Source: Gammaproteobacteria bacterium
GTDB taxonomy: Bacteria > Pseudomonadota > Gammaproteobacteria > JAADGQ01
Direction: 5' to 3'
Assembly: GCA_021648145.1 (NCBI GenBank)
Contig: JAKITI010000008.1
Coordinates: forward strand, 62,001 to 126,000
Length of the DNA stretch: 64,000 bases
Position 1 is the first letter of the stretch; each line of letters starts with the position of its first letter. A program made the translations under genes and the position numbers. This document shows positions 20,038 through 32,872 of this stretch, piece after piece. The notes under the pieces are model-generated. The model was not told where the DNA came from. It searched no databases and saw nothing but the letters and a program-made list of their open reading frames with translations.

Positions 20038-20247
20038 GTGTTGTTGAATAGTGAGAAAGACAAGAAGGCATCGCTATTGCTTGTCGGTGTGGGCACTATG
20101 TTGACCTCAATAGTTGTGAGTGGATTTTTGTTGGGGTATGGCGTTGATTATTGGCTGGAAACCACACCCATGTTCATGTTACTATTCGGCGCGCTTGGCT
20201 TTGTTGGCGGCGGCCTTAAGGTTTATAAGCTTTTGAGTCGGTTGTGA
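20038..20247 (+). CDS. atpZ: AtpZ-like small membrane subunit of the ATP synthase operon
   Basis: A 69-residue protein with two hydrophobic helices (LLLVGVGTMLTSIVVSGFLLGYGVDYWL and MFMLLFGALGFVGGGLKVYKLL), matching the AtpZ/AtpI small-subunit family. Start is GTG at 20038, or the following TTG. Its stop overlaps the next gene's ATG (TGATG), so both are coupled. AtpZ and AtpI proteins are implicated in c-ring assembly and, as a pair, proposed as a Mg/Ca channel; which applies here cannot be read from sequence. Confidence 0.8.
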   Translation: MLLNSEKDKKASLLLVGVGTMLTSIVVSGFLLGYGVDYWLETTPMFMLLFGALGFVGGGLKVYKLLSRL

Positions 20248-20618
20248 TGGATGTTACAGCTCAGAGGCTCGCAGCAGAGAGTCGCAAGGTTATTAAAGTT
20301 CAGTTACTAGTAATTTTAGTAGTTGCTGGAGTTTTTATGTATTTTTCGGGCACCTTGCATGGGGTGTCTGCTGTCGCTGGTGGTGCAGTCAGTTTGATTG
20401 CGACTCTAGTTTCATGGGGAAGTATGAGGTGGTCTTCTTCTTTATCGCTTCGTAACCCCAGTGGCAGTCAGATTATTTTATATGTGAGCGCTGCATTTCG
20501 TTTTGTGCTGGTGCTCGTTATGTTTGTTATCTGCTTGGCGGTGCTTGAATTAGCGCCTCTGGCGGTTGTAGTTGGTTTTTCTCTGGCACAGTTGGCTTAT
20601 ATAGCAGGTGTGCGCTGA
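20247..20618 (+). CDS. atpI: ATP synthase subunit I
   Basis: AtpI is a nonstructural Fo protein that helps c-ring assembly. The 123 aa contain four hydrophobic segments: VQLLVILVVAGVFMYFSG, VSAVAGGAVSLIATLVSW, IILYVSAAFRFVLVLVMFVICLAVLEL and LAVVVGFSLAQLAYIAG. The ATG at 20247 overlaps the stop of the upstream gene; a GTG one codon earlier is in frame. This is the usual position, ahead of atpB. Confidence 0.88.
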   Translation: MDVTAQRLAAESRKVIKVQLLVILVVAGVFMYFSGTLHGVSAVAGGAVSLIATLVSWGSMRWSSSLSLRNPSGSQIILYVSAAFRFVLVLVMFVICLAVLELAPLAVVVGFSLAQLAYIAGVR

Positions 20619-20638
20619 TGAAATTTATTTTAGTCTAG

Positions 20639-21517
<879 letters not shown>

Positions 21518-21587
21518 TTTATAAAACTGGTGTTTTAGGAAGTTTTATTATCGTTGTTTTTATGTTTAATTTTGGAGGAAATAAATA

Positions 21588-21878
21588 ATGACAGCCGACA
21601 TGTTATCGATGATCTATGCTTACACCGCAGTGGGTGTAGGTGTGATTTTGGCAGCAGCAGGTATGGGTTCAGCTATTGGCTGGGGTCTGATTTGTGCGAA
21701 AACTCTGGAAGGCATTGCTCGTCAGCCAGAAATGCGCCCTGCTTTAATGACGAATATGTTCATCTTTGCTGGTTTGATGGAATCTTTTCCTTTCATCATT
21801 TTAGCGTTCGCTATGTGGTTCTTGTTCGCCAACCCGTTCGTTGGTGCTTTGGAAGCTGCCATTATGGCAATAGGCTAG
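21588..21878 (+). CDS. atpE: ATP synthase Fo subunit c
   Basis: Subunit c forms the rotary ring. The 96 aa are two transmembrane helices joined by the polar loop ARQPEMRP. The ion-carrying carboxylate is Glu65 in AGLMESFPF. Position 32 is Trp (AIGWGLI), where sodium-translocating rings usually have Gln, so proton coupling is inferred. A strong ribosome site (TTGGAGGAAAT) precedes it, as expected for a subunit needed in high copy. Confidence 0.97.
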   Translation: MTADMLSMIYAYTAVGVGVILAAAGMGSAIGWGLICAKTLEGIARQPEMRPALMTNMFIFAGLMESFPFIILAFAMWFLFANPFVGALEAAIMAIG

Positions 21879-21922
21879 GTCATATTGACTAGTCTGAGCC
21901 AGTTTGGGCGAGGAGGAACGAA

Positions 21923-22393
21923 ATGAATATTACCGTAACTCTTATCTTTCAAATGATTGCGTTTATCTTATTGATATGGTTTGTCAATAAGTATTTGTGG
22001 ACCCCGGTGAATGCCATGCTGGAAGATCGTCAGAAGCGTATTGCGGATGGTCTGGCAGCGGCTGAAAAGGGTAAGCATGAGCAAGAGTTGGCAGAGAAGC
22101 ATGCTAAAGAGACTTTGAAAGAAGCAAAGACTCAAGCAGCTGAAGTGTTAGCTCAAGCTGAAAAGCGTGCATCAATTGTCGTTGAAGAATCTAAAGAAAA
22201 AGCACAGGTTGAAGGTGATCGTATAAAAGCGTCAGCTCAGTCTGAGATTGATCAGGAAGTCAGTCGTGCGAGAGAGCAATTACGCGGCCAGGTCGCAGAA
22301 ATTGCTGTCGCAGGTGCATCAAAGGTTCTTGGTCGTGAGATTGATAACAAATCTCACGATAAATTGATGAAAGATTTGATTAAGCAAATATAA
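21923..22393 (+). CDS. atpF: ATP synthase Fo subunit b
   Basis: Subunit b is the peripheral stalk dimer that joins a to delta and alpha. The 156 aa have one N-terminal membrane helix ([20 protein letters not shown]) and then a long charged helix ([19 protein letters not shown] onward) with the b-family [18 protein letters not shown] near the end. It lies between atpE and atpH in standard order. Confidence 0.97.
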   Translation: MNITVTLIFQMIAFILLIWFVNKYLWTPVNAMLEDRQKRIADGLAAAEKGKHEQELAEKHAKETLKEAKTQAAEVLAQAEKRASIVVEESKEKAQVEGDRIKASAQSEIDQEVSRAREQLRGQVAEIAVAGASKVLGREIDNKSHDKLMKDLIKQI

Positions 22394-22406
22394 TGAGTGT
22401 TGAGTA

Positions 22407-22943
22407 ATGGCTGAGAAAAGCACAATCGCAAGGCCGTATGCTCAGGCTGTATTTGAAATGGCTAAAAGTCAAAAAGACTATTCCGGTTGGTCTAATGGTT
22501 TGGAATTGGCAGCTTCTGTAGCCGTCAATCCTGAAATGCAAGCTGTGGTTTCTAACCCTCGCTTGTCAAAGGATCAGTTGGGAAAGCTATTCCTGGGTGT
22601 TTGCGGAAAAAATCTTGGTAAGCCGGTAGAAAACTTGATTCGTCTACTGATTGATAATAATCGATTATCATTTTTACCAGAGATTGTAACACTTTATGAA
22701 TCTTATCGAGCTGAAGCTGAGGGAACAATAGAGGCTGAAGTTATTTCAGCATTTAAAGTAACCAATGCGCTGCAGATAAAAATTGCAGAGGCCTTAAAGG
22801 CGCGGCTGGGGCGTGAAGTGAGTTTGACTTGTTCCATAGATGAAAGTCTATTGGGTGGGGCAATTATTCGCGCGGGTGATTTAGTTATTGATGGGTCTGC
22901 AACTGGACAACTGCAAAAGCTAGCTAGCGCATTGTCACGTTGA
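22407..22943 (+). CDS. atpH: ATP synthase F1 subunit delta
   Basis: Delta joins the top of F1 to the b stalk. The 178 aa begin with the family signature [18 protein letters not shown] and end with [29 protein letters not shown]. It is 13 bp after atpF and just before atpA. Confidence 0.97.
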   Translation: MAEKSTIARPYAQAVFEMAKSQKDYSGWSNGLELAASVAVNPEMQAVVSNPRLSKDQLGKLFLGVCGKNLGKPVENLIRLLIDNNRLSFLPEIVTLYESYRAEAEGTIEAEVISAFKVTNALQIKIAEALKARLGREVSLTCSIDESLLGGAIIRAGDLVIDGSATGQLQKLASALSR

Positions 22944-22965
22944 TGGCCGTATGGGGAAAAGCAAA

Positions 22966-24507
22966 ATGCAATTGAGTGCTTCCGAAATAAGCAATTTAAT
23001 TAAAAAGCGCATTAAAAATTTTGAAGCTGTAACCGAAGCTCGTACGGAAGGAACTGTTGTCAGTGTGGCTGACGGTATTGTTCGTGTCCACGGGCTGGCA
23101 GATGTAATGCAAGGGGAAATGATCGAATTTCCTGGCGATACATACGGTATGGCTTTGAACTTGGAGCGTGATTCTGTAGGAGCTGTTGTTTTAGGTTCTT
23201 ATCTGCACATATCTGAAGGTGACACTGTAAAGTGTACTGGACGTATTCTTGAAGTTCCTGTTGGTGAAGCGCTATTAGGGCGTGTAGTCGATGCTTTGGG
23301 TAACCCGATTGATGGTAAAGGGCCTGTTGAAGCGTCTGGAACTTCGCCTATTGAAAAGGTTGCGCCTGGTGTTATTAGTCGTAAATCAGTCGATCAGCCT
23401 GTGCAAACAGGTCTGAAGGCTGTTGATGCGATGATTCCAGTTGGGCGTGGTCAGCGTGAGTTAATCATTGGTGATCGTCAAACGGGTAAAACAGCAGTTG
23501 CTATCGATGCAATTATCAATCAAAAAGGCACAGGTATTAAATGTATCTATGTTGCGATTGGTCAAAAAGCATCTTCTATTGCCGCTGTGGTACGCAAGTT
23601 GGAAGAGCATGGTGCATTAGAGCATACAATTATTGTATCAGCTGCTGCGTCAGAATCTGCTGCAATGCAATATATTGCACCTTATTCAGGTTGCACAATG
23701 GGAGAATACTTCCGTGACCGTGGCGAAGATGCGCTGATTGTATATGATGATTTAACCAAGCAAGCTTGGGCATATCGTCAAGTCTCTTTGTTACTTCGCC
23801 GTCCACCTGGTCGTGAAGCTTATCCTGGTGATGTATTTTACCTTCATTCTCGTTTGCTTGAGCGTGCGGCGCGCATTAATGCTGAGCATGTTGAAGCAAT
23901 CACTGGCGGGAAAGTTAAAGGCAAGACAGGCTCTTTAACTGCGCTGCCTATTATCGAAACCCAAGGCGGAGATGTATCTGCATTTGTACCAACGAACGTA
24001 ATATCTATTACTGATGGTCAAATCTTCCTTGAAACTGATCTGTTTAACTCTGGTATAAGACCAGCGATTAATGCAGGTCTTTCAGTTTCTCGTGTGGGTG
24101 GTGCAGCACAAACCAAGATTATTAAAAAGCTTGGTGGTGGTGTACGTCTTGATTTAGCTCAATATCGTGAATTGGCCGCATTCGCTCAATTTGCATCTGA
24201 TCTGGATGAAACAACACGTAAGCAGTTGGAGCGCGGTCAACGCGTGACTGAATTGATGAAACAGGCTCAATACTCTCCTTTGAGTGTTGCACAGCAGGCG
24301 GTTTCTCTATTTGCTGCGAATGAAGGTTTTCTTGATGATGTAGAGCTTGAAAAAGTGGGTTCTTTCGAAGGTGCATTGCTTTCTTTTATGGGATCTGAGC
24401 ATACTGATTTAATGAAACGTATCAACGATACGGGTGATTTTAATGATGAAATTGCAAAGGGTTTGAAGACTGCACTTGAGAGCTTTAAAGCAAATCAGGT
24501 CTGGTAA
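22966..24507 (+). CDS. atpA: ATP synthase F1 subunit alpha
   Basis: Alpha is the regulatory nucleotide-binding subunit of the F1 hexamer. From the ATG at 22966 it is 513 aa, the usual length. GGGGAAAA sits about 6 nt before this codon and overlaps the alternative ATG at 22951, which is therefore not favoured. Motifs are the Walker [31 protein letters not shown], the ATP-synthase signature [24 protein letters not shown], the arginine finger region [19 protein letters not shown], and the C-terminal helical domain. Confidence 0.97.
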   Translation: MQLSASEISNLIKKRIKNFEAVTEARTEGTVVSVADGIVRVHGLADVMQGEMIEFPGDTYGMALNLERDSVGAVVLGSYLHISEGDTVKCTGRILEVPVGEALLGRVVDALGNPIDGKGPVEASGTSPIEKVAPGVISRKSVDQPVQTGLKAVDAMIPVGRGQRELIIGDRQTGKTAVAIDAIINQKGTGIKCIYVAIGQKASSIAAVVRKLEEHGALEHTIIVSAAASESAAMQYIAPYSGCTMGEYFRDRGEDALIVYDDLTKQAWAYRQVSLLLRRPPGREAYPGDVFYLHSRLLERAARINAEHVEAITGGKVKGKTGSLTALPIIETQGGDVSAFVPTNVISITDGQIFLETDLFNSGIRPAINAGLSVSRVGGAAQTKIIKKLGGGVRLDLAQYRELAAFAQFASDLDETTRKQLERGQRVTELMKQAQYSPLSVAQQAVSLFAANEGFLDDVELEKVGSFEGALLSFMGSEHTDLMKRINDTGDFNDEIAKGLKTALESFKANQVW

Positions 24508-24519
24508 AGGGGACTCGTT

Positions 24520-25380
24520 ATGGCCGTTGGAAAAGAGATCCGCACTCAAATCAAGAGTGTAAAAAATACTCAAAAAATAACGCGTGCCATGGAGATGGTC
24601 GCGGCGAGTAAAATGCGGAAAGCTCAGGAGCGAATGACTGCTTCAAGGCCTTATGCAGAAAAAATTCGTAACGTAATTGGTCACCTTGCACATGCACATC
24701 CTGAATATAACCACCCTTATTTGACCTCACATGATGAGGTCAAACGAGTGGGCTATATTGTGATTTCATCCGACCGGGGCTTATGTGGCGGGTTAAACCC
24801 GAACCTTTTCAGGGCTACGATTAATTCTGCAAAAGAGTGGAAAGAAAAAGGTGTTGAAGCCATTTATTCTATTATTGGTTCAAAAGCACTGTCATTCTTT
24901 AAACGCTTTGCAGATATTCAAGCTCAGATTACACAGTTAGGTGATACGCCTTCTGTGAATGACATCATTGGTAATGTTAAGGTGATGCTGGATGCTTATG
25001 ATAAAGGCGAAATTGATCGGCTTTATGTGGTGAATAATGAGTTTGTTAATACAATGACTCAAACACCAAAGGTTCAGCAATTACTACCAATCGTGGCGAG
25101 TGATGAAAAGGAGCTTGAGCACCATTGGGATTATCTTTATGAGCCTGAGGCTAAAGATGTCCTGGATGCTTTGATGACTCGTTATATTGAGTCACTCGTT
25201 TATCAAGGCCTTGTTGAAAACATTGCTTGTGAGCAGGCGGCTCGAATGGTTTCAATGAAAAGTGCTTCTGATAATGCGGGTAGTGTTATTGACGATCTTG
25301 AATTGGTTTACAATAAAGCGCGTCAGGCGGCAATTACTCAAGAGATATCAGAGATCGTTGCGGGTGCAGCAGCAGTTTAA
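24520..25380 (+). CDS. atpG: ATP synthase F1 subunit gamma
   Basis: Gamma is the rotating central shaft. The 286 aa start with [35 protein letters not shown], the conserved N-terminal coiled coil, contain [10 protein letters not shown], and end with the C-terminal coiled-coil signature [22 protein letters not shown]. It lies 12 bp after atpA. Confidence 0.97.
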   Translation: MAVGKEIRTQIKSVKNTQKITRAMEMVAASKMRKAQERMTASRPYAEKIRNVIGHLAHAHPEYNHPYLTSHDEVKRVGYIVISSDRGLCGGLNPNLFRATINSAKEWKEKGVEAIYSIIGSKALSFFKRFADIQAQITQLGDTPSVNDIIGNVKVMLDAYDKGEIDRLYVVNNEFVNTMTQTPKVQQLLPIVASDEKELEHHWDYLYEPEAKDVLDALMTRYIESLVYQGLVENIACEQAARMVSMKSASDNAGSVIDDLELVYNKARQAAITQEISEIVAGAAAV

Positions 25381-25479
25381 TTGATGTTTGCAAGTGGTAT
25401 TTTGGTTGCACAAGTGGTGAAAACAAAGCACTTTAAAAGTCAAACTTGTCACTTCACAATTTTAAGGGGAACTGGATAA

Positions 25480-26865
<1,386 letters not shown>

Positions 26866-26943
26866 TCAATCTTAAAGGTTCTGGGGCTGTCATTTGGGTT
26901 TCTTTAAGCAGGTGATAGCTCTGTATATAGCAGGAGGATAATG

Positions 26944-27366
26944 ATGGCCATGACAATGCATGTTGATATTGTAAGTGCTGAAGGTGAAATATACTCTGGT
27001 ACTGCTGAAATGATATTTGCGCCAAGTGAAATGGGAGATTTAGGTATTTTACCTCGTCATACTCCATTATTGGCAAAGCTAAAACCCGGTGAAGTTGTTA
27101 TTAAAACTTCTGAGGGTGAAGATTCAATTTATGTTTCGGGCGGTATGCTTGAAGTGCAACCCCACGTTGTCACGGTTTTATCGGATACTGCTGTGAGAGC
27201 TAAAGATATTGATGAAGCAGCAGCAAATGAGGCAAAACAACAAGCGGAAGAAGCTTTGAAAAATAGAGGCTCTGAAGTTGATTTGGCACATGCTGAAGCT
27301 GAGCTGGCTCAAGCAGTTGCACAGTTGCAGTTGTTAGATAAATTGCGTAAAGCAGGAAGGCGTTAA
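26944..27366 (+). CDS. atpC: ATP synthase F1 subunit epsilon
   Basis: Epsilon couples the rotor to F1 and can inhibit ATP hydrolysis. The 140 aa begin [19 protein letters not shown]. The second of two adjacent ATG codons (26944) is chosen because AGGAGG lies 6 nt before it and the conserved sequence starts there. The beta-sandwich contains [16 protein letters not shown], followed by a C-terminal helical hairpin (about 90-138). Last gene of the atp operon. Confidence 0.96.
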   Translation: MAMTMHVDIVSAEGEIYSGTAEMIFAPSEMGDLGILPRHTPLLAKLKPGEVVIKTSEGEDSIYVSGGMLEVQPHVVTVLSDTAVRAKDIDEAAANEAKQQAEEALKNRGSEVDLAHAEAELAQAVAQLQLLDKLRKAGRR

Positions 27367-27416
27367 AGTTGTATTTTTAGATTCGGTATTTTCAAAAATA
27401 CACTTTGAAAGATTCC

Positions 27417-27443
27417 AAGGGCCGTTTTCATACGGCCTTTTTT
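27417..27443 (+). terminator. Rho-independent terminator of the atp operon
   Basis: Stem GGCCGT/ACGGCC, extended by AA/TT pairs, with a TTTCAT loop and a six-T tail, 51 bp after atpC. Confidence 0.92.
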
Positions 27444-27532
27444 ATTTCAGAAAAGCAATCTAAAGTGTCTTAAAGGTTTATAGTTTAACTCCTGATAATA
27501 ACAACGTTGTGGAATAATAAAGGTTTATATCA

Positions 27533-28897
27533 ATGAAGTTAAGTGTGGTTATTCTTGCTGCTGGCCAAGGAACTCGAATGCGTTCAGCACTTCCCAAAGT
27601 ACTGCATTCTCTTGCGGGTAAGCCTTTGTTAAGGCATGTAGTAGATACGGCAAGAAAATTAGGTGATGTGGATGTTCATGTTGTATATGGGCATGGGGGT
27701 GAAGTTGTCAAAGATAGGCTGAAATCTTATGAAATCAATTGGGTAGAACAATCTGCGCAGTTAGGTACTGGCCATGCCGTTGCACAAGCGCTACCAACTA
27801 TCCCTTCGGAAAACATAGTTCTTGTGCTGTATGGTGATGTGCCTCTCACACAGCTTGATACTCTAAAATCATTAGTTGATGCCGCACATAATCGAAGTTT
27901 GGGGCTATTAACCGCCTACTTGGACAATCCGGCTGGCTATGGCCGTATTATTCGTGATAAGTCTGGAGCTGTAAGCTGTATTGTTGAAGAAAAAGATGCA
28001 TCTGAGGCAGAAAAAAGTGTCAATGAAATTAATACTGGAATGCTTGTTGTTGCGGCTGATTTACTGAAGAAGTGGTTGCCAGTATTAGACAATAAAAATA
28101 GCCAGGACGAATATTACTTAACAGATATTATTGCAATGGCTGTAAAAGATGGTATCAACATTAATGCAGTGAACCCAGAGTCACCCATGGAAATTTGCGG
28201 TGTGAATAATAAATCACAACTGGCAATGCTTGAACGTTACAAACAGCAGCAGCAGGCTCAATTACTACTGACTCAAGGAGTGACACTGTATGACCCTTCA
28301 CGTTTTGATTTGCGTGGAAAGGCGACTATTGGTCGGGATGTAGTGATTGATGTTAATGTCATTTTTGAAGGCGATGTTTCGATTGGTGACGATACCTATA
28401 TTGGACCCAATACAGTCATTAAAGACAGTCAAATCGGCTCAGGTGTTCAAGTATTATCTAACTGTACCATTGAAAACAGTATTATTGGTGATTGCAGTCA
28501 TATAGGTCCGTTTGCGAGACTTCGACCTGAAACACGTTTGGCCGAAAATACTAAAATAGGAAATTTTGTTGAAATTAAAAAAGCAGTTGTTGGCGCGGGT
28601 TCGAAAGTTAATCATTTGAGCTATGTGGGCGACTCAACCATTGGCAAAAATGTCAATATTGGTGCGGGTACTATTACTTGTAATTATGATGGGGCCAATA
28701 AGCACCATACGGTGATAGAAGATCATGTTTTTATCGGTTCTGCTTCACAGTTGGTGGCTCCTGTTACGATTGGAGAAGGTGCAACGGTCGGTGCGGGTTC
28801 AACCATTACCAAAAATGTAGGAGCCAATGAACTGACCTTGAGTCGAACAAAACAGACAACGCGATCAGATTGGCAACGTCCAACAAAGAATAAATAG
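27533..28897 (+). CDS. glmU: Bifunctional GlcN-1-P acetyltransferase / UDP-GlcNAc pyrophosphorylase
   Basis: GlmU carries out the last two steps to UDP-N-acetylglucosamine, the precursor of peptidoglycan and LPS. The 454 aa have the N-terminal uridyltransferase domain ([25 protein letters not shown], then YGDVPLT) and a C-terminal left-handed beta-helix made of hexapeptide repeats ([34 protein letters not shown]). It is followed 21 bp later by glmS, the first enzyme of the same pathway. Confidence 0.97.
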   Translation: MKLSVVILAAGQGTRMRSALPKVLHSLAGKPLLRHVVDTARKLGDVDVHVVYGHGGEVVKDRLKSYEINWVEQSAQLGTGHAVAQALPTIPSENIVLVLYGDVPLTQLDTLKSLVDAAHNRSLGLLTAYLDNPAGYGRIIRDKSGAVSCIVEEKDASEAEKSVNEINTGMLVVAADLLKKWLPVLDNKNSQDEYYLTDIIAMAVKDGININAVNPESPMEICGVNNKSQLAMLERYKQQQQAQLLLTQGVTLYDPSRFDLRGKATIGRDVVIDVNVIFEGDVSIGDDTYIGPNTVIKDSQIGSGVQVLSNCTIENSIIGDCSHIGPFARLRPETRLAENTKIGNFVEIKKAVVGAGSKVNHLSYVGDSTIGKNVNIGAGTITCNYDGANKHHTVIEDHVFIGSASQLVAPVTIGEGATVGAGSTITKNVGANELTLSRTKQTTRSDWQRPTKNK

Positions 28898-28918
28898 TAA
28901 TAAAAAGGTATAAATAGT

Positions 28919-30751
28919 ATGTGTGGCATTATTGGTGCAGTAGCAGAGCGGGACGTTGTTCCTATTCTTATTGAAGGTTTAAGGCGACTTGAATATCGGG
29001 GCTATGATTCTGCAGGCATTGCAGTTTTGGAGGATCAGGGTGGCCTAAAGCGTCTCAGGGCTAAAGGCAAAGTGAGTGAGCTTGAATCCATTATGGAGTC
29101 AGATTCGATATCTGGGCATGTGGGGATTGCTCATACACGCTGGGCAACCCACGGTAAGCCTAGCGAAAAAAATTCACACCCTCATGTTTGCAGGAAAAAT
29201 ATTGCAATTGTGCACAATGGTATTATTGAAAACCATGAACTGCTTCGCTCTGAGCAAATAGAAAAAGGTTTTGAATTTACGTCTGAAACAGATACTGAAG
29301 TCGTTGTTCACCAGATTTTTGAGCACTTTGAAAAAAGCAATGATCTTCTGGATGCTGTTCAACAAACAGTAAAAGACCTTGAAGGTGCGTATGCTCTAGG
29401 TGTTATTTGTAAATCAGAGCCTCAGAGATTAATTGCAGCACGACGTGGCAGTCCACTTGTCATTGGCGTGGGCATTGGAGAGTATTTTATTGCATCTGAT
29501 GTTGCCGCATTGCTGCCAGTGACGCAGCGTTTTATTTTTCTTGAAGATGGCGATATTGCTGACCTGACACGGGAATCTCTGACGATTTTTGATGAACACG
29601 GCAAAGTTATTGAACGGCCAATCAATGAAAGCGAATTGACTGTTGATGCGACAAGCAAAGGCCAATATCGTCATTATATGCTGAAAGAAATTTTTGAACA
29701 GCCACGTGCATTGGCAGAAACTTTAGAAGGTAGAATGACCAGCCAAAAAGTTTTAGACAGTGCTTTTGGCCAGGGTGCCGCTGAGATATTTGATCAGGTT
29801 AAAGGGGTGCATATTATTGCGTGTGGCACCAGTTATCATGCGGGCTTAATTGCACGCTACTGGTTGGAATCCATTGCAGGTGTTCCGTGCAGTGTGGAAG
29901 TGGCCAGTGAATTTCGTTATCGAAATCCCGTTGTTCGCCGTAATTCATTAATTATTTCTATTTCTCAATCAGGTGAAACAGCAGATACATTAGCTGCGCT
30001 TGGAGAAGCAAAAAAACGAGGTTTTGGTTACTCCTTAGCTATTTGCAATGTGCCTGAAAGTTCATTGGTTAGAGCCTCGGACTTGTCTTTGATGACGCGT
30101 GCAGGCCCTGAAATTGGTGTGGCTTCAACAAAAGCGTTTACAACACAGTTGGCTGCATTAATGTTGGTGGTGGTTGTTTTGGGTCGACGTCATGGGATGT
30201 CAGAACAAACAGAGTCAAAACTTGTTAAGCAGCTTCAAAGTCTGCCCGCTAAAGCTGAGCGGGCGCTGGAGTTAAATAGTGCGGTAAAGGCTTGGGCTGA
30301 ATTTTTTGCAGATAAACATCACGCACTCTTTTTAGGGCGTGGAGCTCAATACCCTGTTGCCATGGAAGGAGCGTTAAAGCTTAAAGAGATCTCTTATATT
30401 CATGCTGAAGCTTATCCTGCGGGCGAGTTAAAGCATGGCCCATTAGCGCTCGTTGATGATGATATGCCCGTAATTGCGGTTGCACCGAATGATGAGTTGC
30501 TGGAAAAGCTTAAATCCAATCTGCAGGAAGTGAGTGCGCGAGGTGGAGAGTTATTTGTATTTGCGGATGAGTCTTCGGGTATGAAGGAGTCTGAAAATGT
30601 ACGTGTTTTACATGTTGATTCAACTGAAGATGCAATTGCACCGATTATCTATTCAATACCATTACAATTGCTTGCGTACCACGCAGCAATTTTGAAAGGC
30701 ACGGATGTTGATCAACCACGTAATTTGGCTAAATCAGTGACGGTTGAGTAG
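28919..30751 (+). CDS. glmS: Glutamine-fructose-6-phosphate aminotransferase (isomerising)
   Basis: GlmS makes glucosamine-6-phosphate from fructose-6-phosphate and glutamine. The 610 aa show the N-terminal nucleophile [35 protein letters not shown] split by normal spacing (catalytic Cys2), [13 protein letters not shown], and two SIS domains ([42 protein letters not shown]). The end [13 protein letters not shown] is the conserved C-terminal tail. No GlmZ-like or glmS ribozyme element is visible; the gap to glmU is too short for one. Confidence 0.97.
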   Translation: MCGIIGAVAERDVVPILIEGLRRLEYRGYDSAGIAVLEDQGGLKRLRAKGKVSELESIMESDSISGHVGIAHTRWATHGKPSEKNSHPHVCRKNIAIVHNGIIENHELLRSEQIEKGFEFTSETDTEVVVHQIFEHFEKSNDLLDAVQQTVKDLEGAYALGVICKSEPQRLIAARRGSPLVIGVGIGEYFIASDVAALLPVTQRFIFLEDGDIADLTRESLTIFDEHGKVIERPINESELTVDATSKGQYRHYMLKEIFEQPRALAETLEGRMTSQKVLDSAFGQGAAEIFDQVKGVHIIACGTSYHAGLIARYWLESIAGVPCSVEVASEFRYRNPVVRRNSLIISISQSGETADTLAALGEAKKRGFGYSLAICNVPESSLVRASDLSLMTRAGPEIGVASTKAFTTQLAALMLVVVVLGRRHGMSEQTESKLVKQLQSLPAKAERALELNSAVKAWAEFFADKHHALFLGRGAQYPVAMEGALKLKEISYIHAEAYPAGELKHGPLALVDDDMPVIAVAPNDELLEKLKSNLQEVSARGGELFVFADESSGMKESENVRVLHVDSTEDAIAPIIYSIPLQLLAYHAAILKGTDVDQPRNLAKSVTVE

Positions 30752-30783
30752 TATTTTTAAGAGCTTAGGGTCGTAAATTTTTT

Positions 30784-30825
30784 AACCTCTGAAGTTGCTT
30801 TGTCTTTATGTCAATTTCGGAGGTT
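30784..30825. terminator. Possible hairpin terminator between glmS and ilvE
   Basis: A 10-bp stem (AACCTCTGAA with TTCGGAGGTT, one G-T pair) and a 22-nt loop lie between the converging glmS and ilvE genes. The T tract after the stem is short (ATTTA), so this is a moderate candidate. Confidence 0.45.
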
Positions 30826-30845
30826 ATTTAAGTCTCGCTTCTAGG

Positions 30846-31766
30846 TTAAACCAGTGTAAGCCACTCAGAGTGAGTTTTACTACGACCATGTACTAAATCA
30901 AAATAGTTACTTTGTAGTTGTTCAGTGATGGGGCCGCGCGTACCTGAGCCAATGGAGCGCCCATCGACTTCTCGTATCGGCGTAACTTCTGCGGCGGTGC
31001 CTGTAAAAAAAGCTTCATCAGCAATATAAACTTCATCACGCGTAATGCGCTTTTCTTTGACCTCAATGCCTAAGTCATCTGCTAGCTGGAATATTGTGTG
31101 GCGAGTAATACCGTCCAGCGCTGAGGTCAGATCAGGAGTGTAGATGACACCATCGCGAATAATAAAAATATTTTCACCACTGCCTTCAGCGACATAACCT
31201 TCATTGTCCAGTAGCATGGCTTCATCACAGCCGTGGCGCAGTGCTTCGTGGAGTGCCAGCATTGAGTTAATGTAATGTCCATTGGCTTTGGCTTTGCACA
31301 TGGAAATATTAACGTGGTGACGTGTGTAAGAAGATGTTTGAACTTTGATGCCATTTTTAAGGTTCTCAACGCCCATATAAGAACCCCACAGCCAGGCAGC
31401 AATAATCACATGTACTTTCAAGTTGCTGGCACGTATTCCCATGCTTTCTGCACCGTAAAAGCACATAGGGCGAATATAGCCGCTTTCCAGATTGTTTTCA
31501 CGTACGGCAGTCATCGTGGCTTCGTTGATGGTCTCTTTGTCGAAAGGTATGGCCATTTCCATAATATGAGCTGAGCGAAACAGGCGGTCGGTATGCTCAT
31601 GCAGGCGAAATATTGCTGGGCCTTTATCAGTTTTATAAGCTCGAATGCCTTCAAAAACACCCATGCCATAATGCAGCGTATGGGTTAATACATGGACTTT
31701 AGCTTCGCGCCAAGGAACCAGCTCACCATCGAACCAGATGATACCGTCACGATCATCCATTGTCAT
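30846..31766 (-). CDS. ilvE: Branched-chain amino acid aminotransferase
   Basis: IlvE transfers the amino group to the keto acids of leucine, isoleucine and valine (fold-type IV PLP enzyme). The 306 aa contain IWFDGELVPWREAKVHVLTHTLHYGMGVFEGIRAY split by usual spacing, the PLP lysine in CKAKANGHYINSMLA, the signature EGYVAEGSGENIFI and AFFTGTAAEVTPIREVDGR. GGAGT lies 8 nt before the chosen ATG. It stands 21 bp downstream of sspB and may share its transcript. Confidence 0.95.
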   Translation of the reverse strand: MTMDDRDGIIWFDGELVPWREAKVHVLTHTLHYGMGVFEGIRAYKTDKGPAIFRLHEHTDRLFRSAHIMEMAIPFDKETINEATMTAVRENNLESGYIRPMCFYGAESMGIRASNLKVHVIIAAWLWGSYMGVENLKNGIKVQTSSYTRHHVNISMCKAKANGHYINSMLALHEALRHGCDEAMLLDNEGYVAEGSGENIFIIRDGVIYTPDLTSALDGITRHTIFQLADDLGIEVKEKRITRDEVYIADEAFFTGTAAEVTPIREVDGRSIGSGTRGPITEQLQSNYFDLVHGRSKTHSEWLTLV

Positions 31767-31787
31767 ATTTTTTACTCCTAATTGCTG

Positions 31788-32201
31788 TTATTTAACAATC
31801 TTTAAAGAAGGTTTTGAAGGTTTTTTTGTCTTAAGGCTTTTTTGAGCGGGTGGTTGTGGAGCTTCTTCCTGGTTTTTGTCAAAAACCATGCCTTGGCCAT
31901 TTTCTTGTGCATAAATGGCATTCACAGCGTTCATGGGAACTTCAATATCCCAAGCGGCTCCTGAAAAGCGAGCATTGAACATCACCCAGTCATTGTCAAA
32001 AGATAAGCCTCGTATCGAACCAGGGCTTAAGTTTAATGTGATTTGATTATTTTCAATATATTGCTCAGGAACTATAACCCCACTCTGGTTGGTATCAACT
32101 AAAATGTAAGGTGTGCAATTATTGTCTACGATCCAGTCATAAATTGTGCGTAACAAGTACGGACGAATAGGTGTCATGGTTGGGTTGTTATGTTTTTGCA
32201 C
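31788..32201 (-). CDS. sspB: ClpXP adaptor SspB (stringent starvation protein B)
   Basis: SspB binds ssrA-tagged peptides and hands them to ClpXP. The 137 aa have the folded domain (RPYLLRTIYDWIVDNNCTPYILVD, then IRGLSFDNDWVMFNARFSG), a flexible Pro/Gln-rich linker, and the C-terminal LKIVK motif that docks on ClpX, as in characterised SspB proteins. Start at GTG 32201 or ATG 32177 is uncertain; neither has a strong ribosome site. It lies 7 bp after sspA. Confidence 0.93.
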   Translation of the reverse strand: MQKHNNPTMTPIRPYLLRTIYDWIVDNNCTPYILVDTNQSGVIVPEQYIENNQITLNLSPGSIRGLSFDNDWVMFNARFSGAAWDIEVPMNAVNAIYAQENGQGMVFDKNQEEAPQPPAQKSLKTKKPSKPSLKIVK

Positions 32202-32208
32202 GAGTTGT

Positions 32209-32835
32209 TCAGTCTCTTAATTCGCGTTCGGCTTCAGTTAAACTGATCTGGAATGATTCACGTTCAAATAGGCGTTCAGCATATTTCAAAACAGGTTTTG
32301 CAGCAGCGGTTAGCTGAATATTATAATAAGGCAGGCGCCATAATAGTGGTGCAACACTGCAGTCTAGAAGCGAAAACTCATCGCTAATAAAATAGTCTTT
32401 TTGTTCAAAAATAGGTGCAATAACCGTTAGACCATCACGAATGACTTTGCGTGCTTTTGCGGCCTTTTTGTCATCTTTACCTAAGATATCCGGTAGCTGG
32501 CTATACCAATCACGGTCAATGCGATATAACATCAGCCGAGTGCGAGCGCGTAAAACGGGTTCCACCGGCATTAATGGTGGGTGTGGGTAGCGTTCATCGA
32601 GATACTCCATAATGATTTTGGAGTTAAATAGTGCGAGGTCACGATCAACTAATGTCGGTAGCGTATTATATGGATTCAGGTCAATTAAATCTTCCGGAAG
32701 ATTATTTTTTTCCACCATAATAATTTCGGCAGTTACATTTTTTTCAGAAAGCACAATTCGAGTGCGGTGACTTAACGGACAGTTTGCGCCCGAATAGAGG
32801 GTCATTACAGATCTTCTTTTAGCATTCGCCGCCAT
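32209..32835 (-). CDS. sspA: Stringent starvation protein A, RNA polymerase-associated GST-fold protein
   Basis: SspA binds sigma70 RNA polymerase and shifts transcription during stress and stationary phase. The 208 aa have a glutathione-S-transferase fold: a thioredoxin-like N-terminal domain (SVMTLYSGANCPLSHRTRIVLSEK, then LPEDLIDLNPYNTLPTLVDRDL) and an all-helical C-terminal domain. PHPPLMPVEPVLRARTRLM is a close match to the family's surface segment that contacts the polymerase. It is upstream of sspB. Confidence 0.94.
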   Translation of the reverse strand: MAANAKRRSVMTLYSGANCPLSHRTRIVLSEKNVTAEIIMVEKNNLPEDLIDLNPYNTLPTLVDRDLALFNSKIIMEYLDERYPHPPLMPVEPVLRARTRLMLYRIDRDWYSQLPDILGKDDKKAAKARKVIRDGLTVIAPIFEQKDYFISDEFSLLDCSVAPLLWRLPYYNIQLTAAAKPVLKYAERLFERESFQISLTEAERELRD

Positions 32836-32872
32836 GGCAATCTCTCCGGTTAAGATTTAAATGTGTAGTATC

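Noticed and set aside
21554..21892. 112-codon frame overlapping atpE
   Set aside because: It is an out-of-frame shadow of atpE; its sequence is cysteine- and serine-rich nonsense, while atpE has perfect family conservation.
25381..25479. Repeated CAAGTGGT in the atpG-atpD gap as a regulatory repeat
   Set aside because: Two copies of an 8-mer in an otherwise ordinary gap are weak; nothing else supports a function.
28898..28918. glmS ribozyme or GlmZ-regulated leader
   Set aside because: Only 21 bp separate glmU and glmS, too short for a ribozyme, and no such structure is visible.
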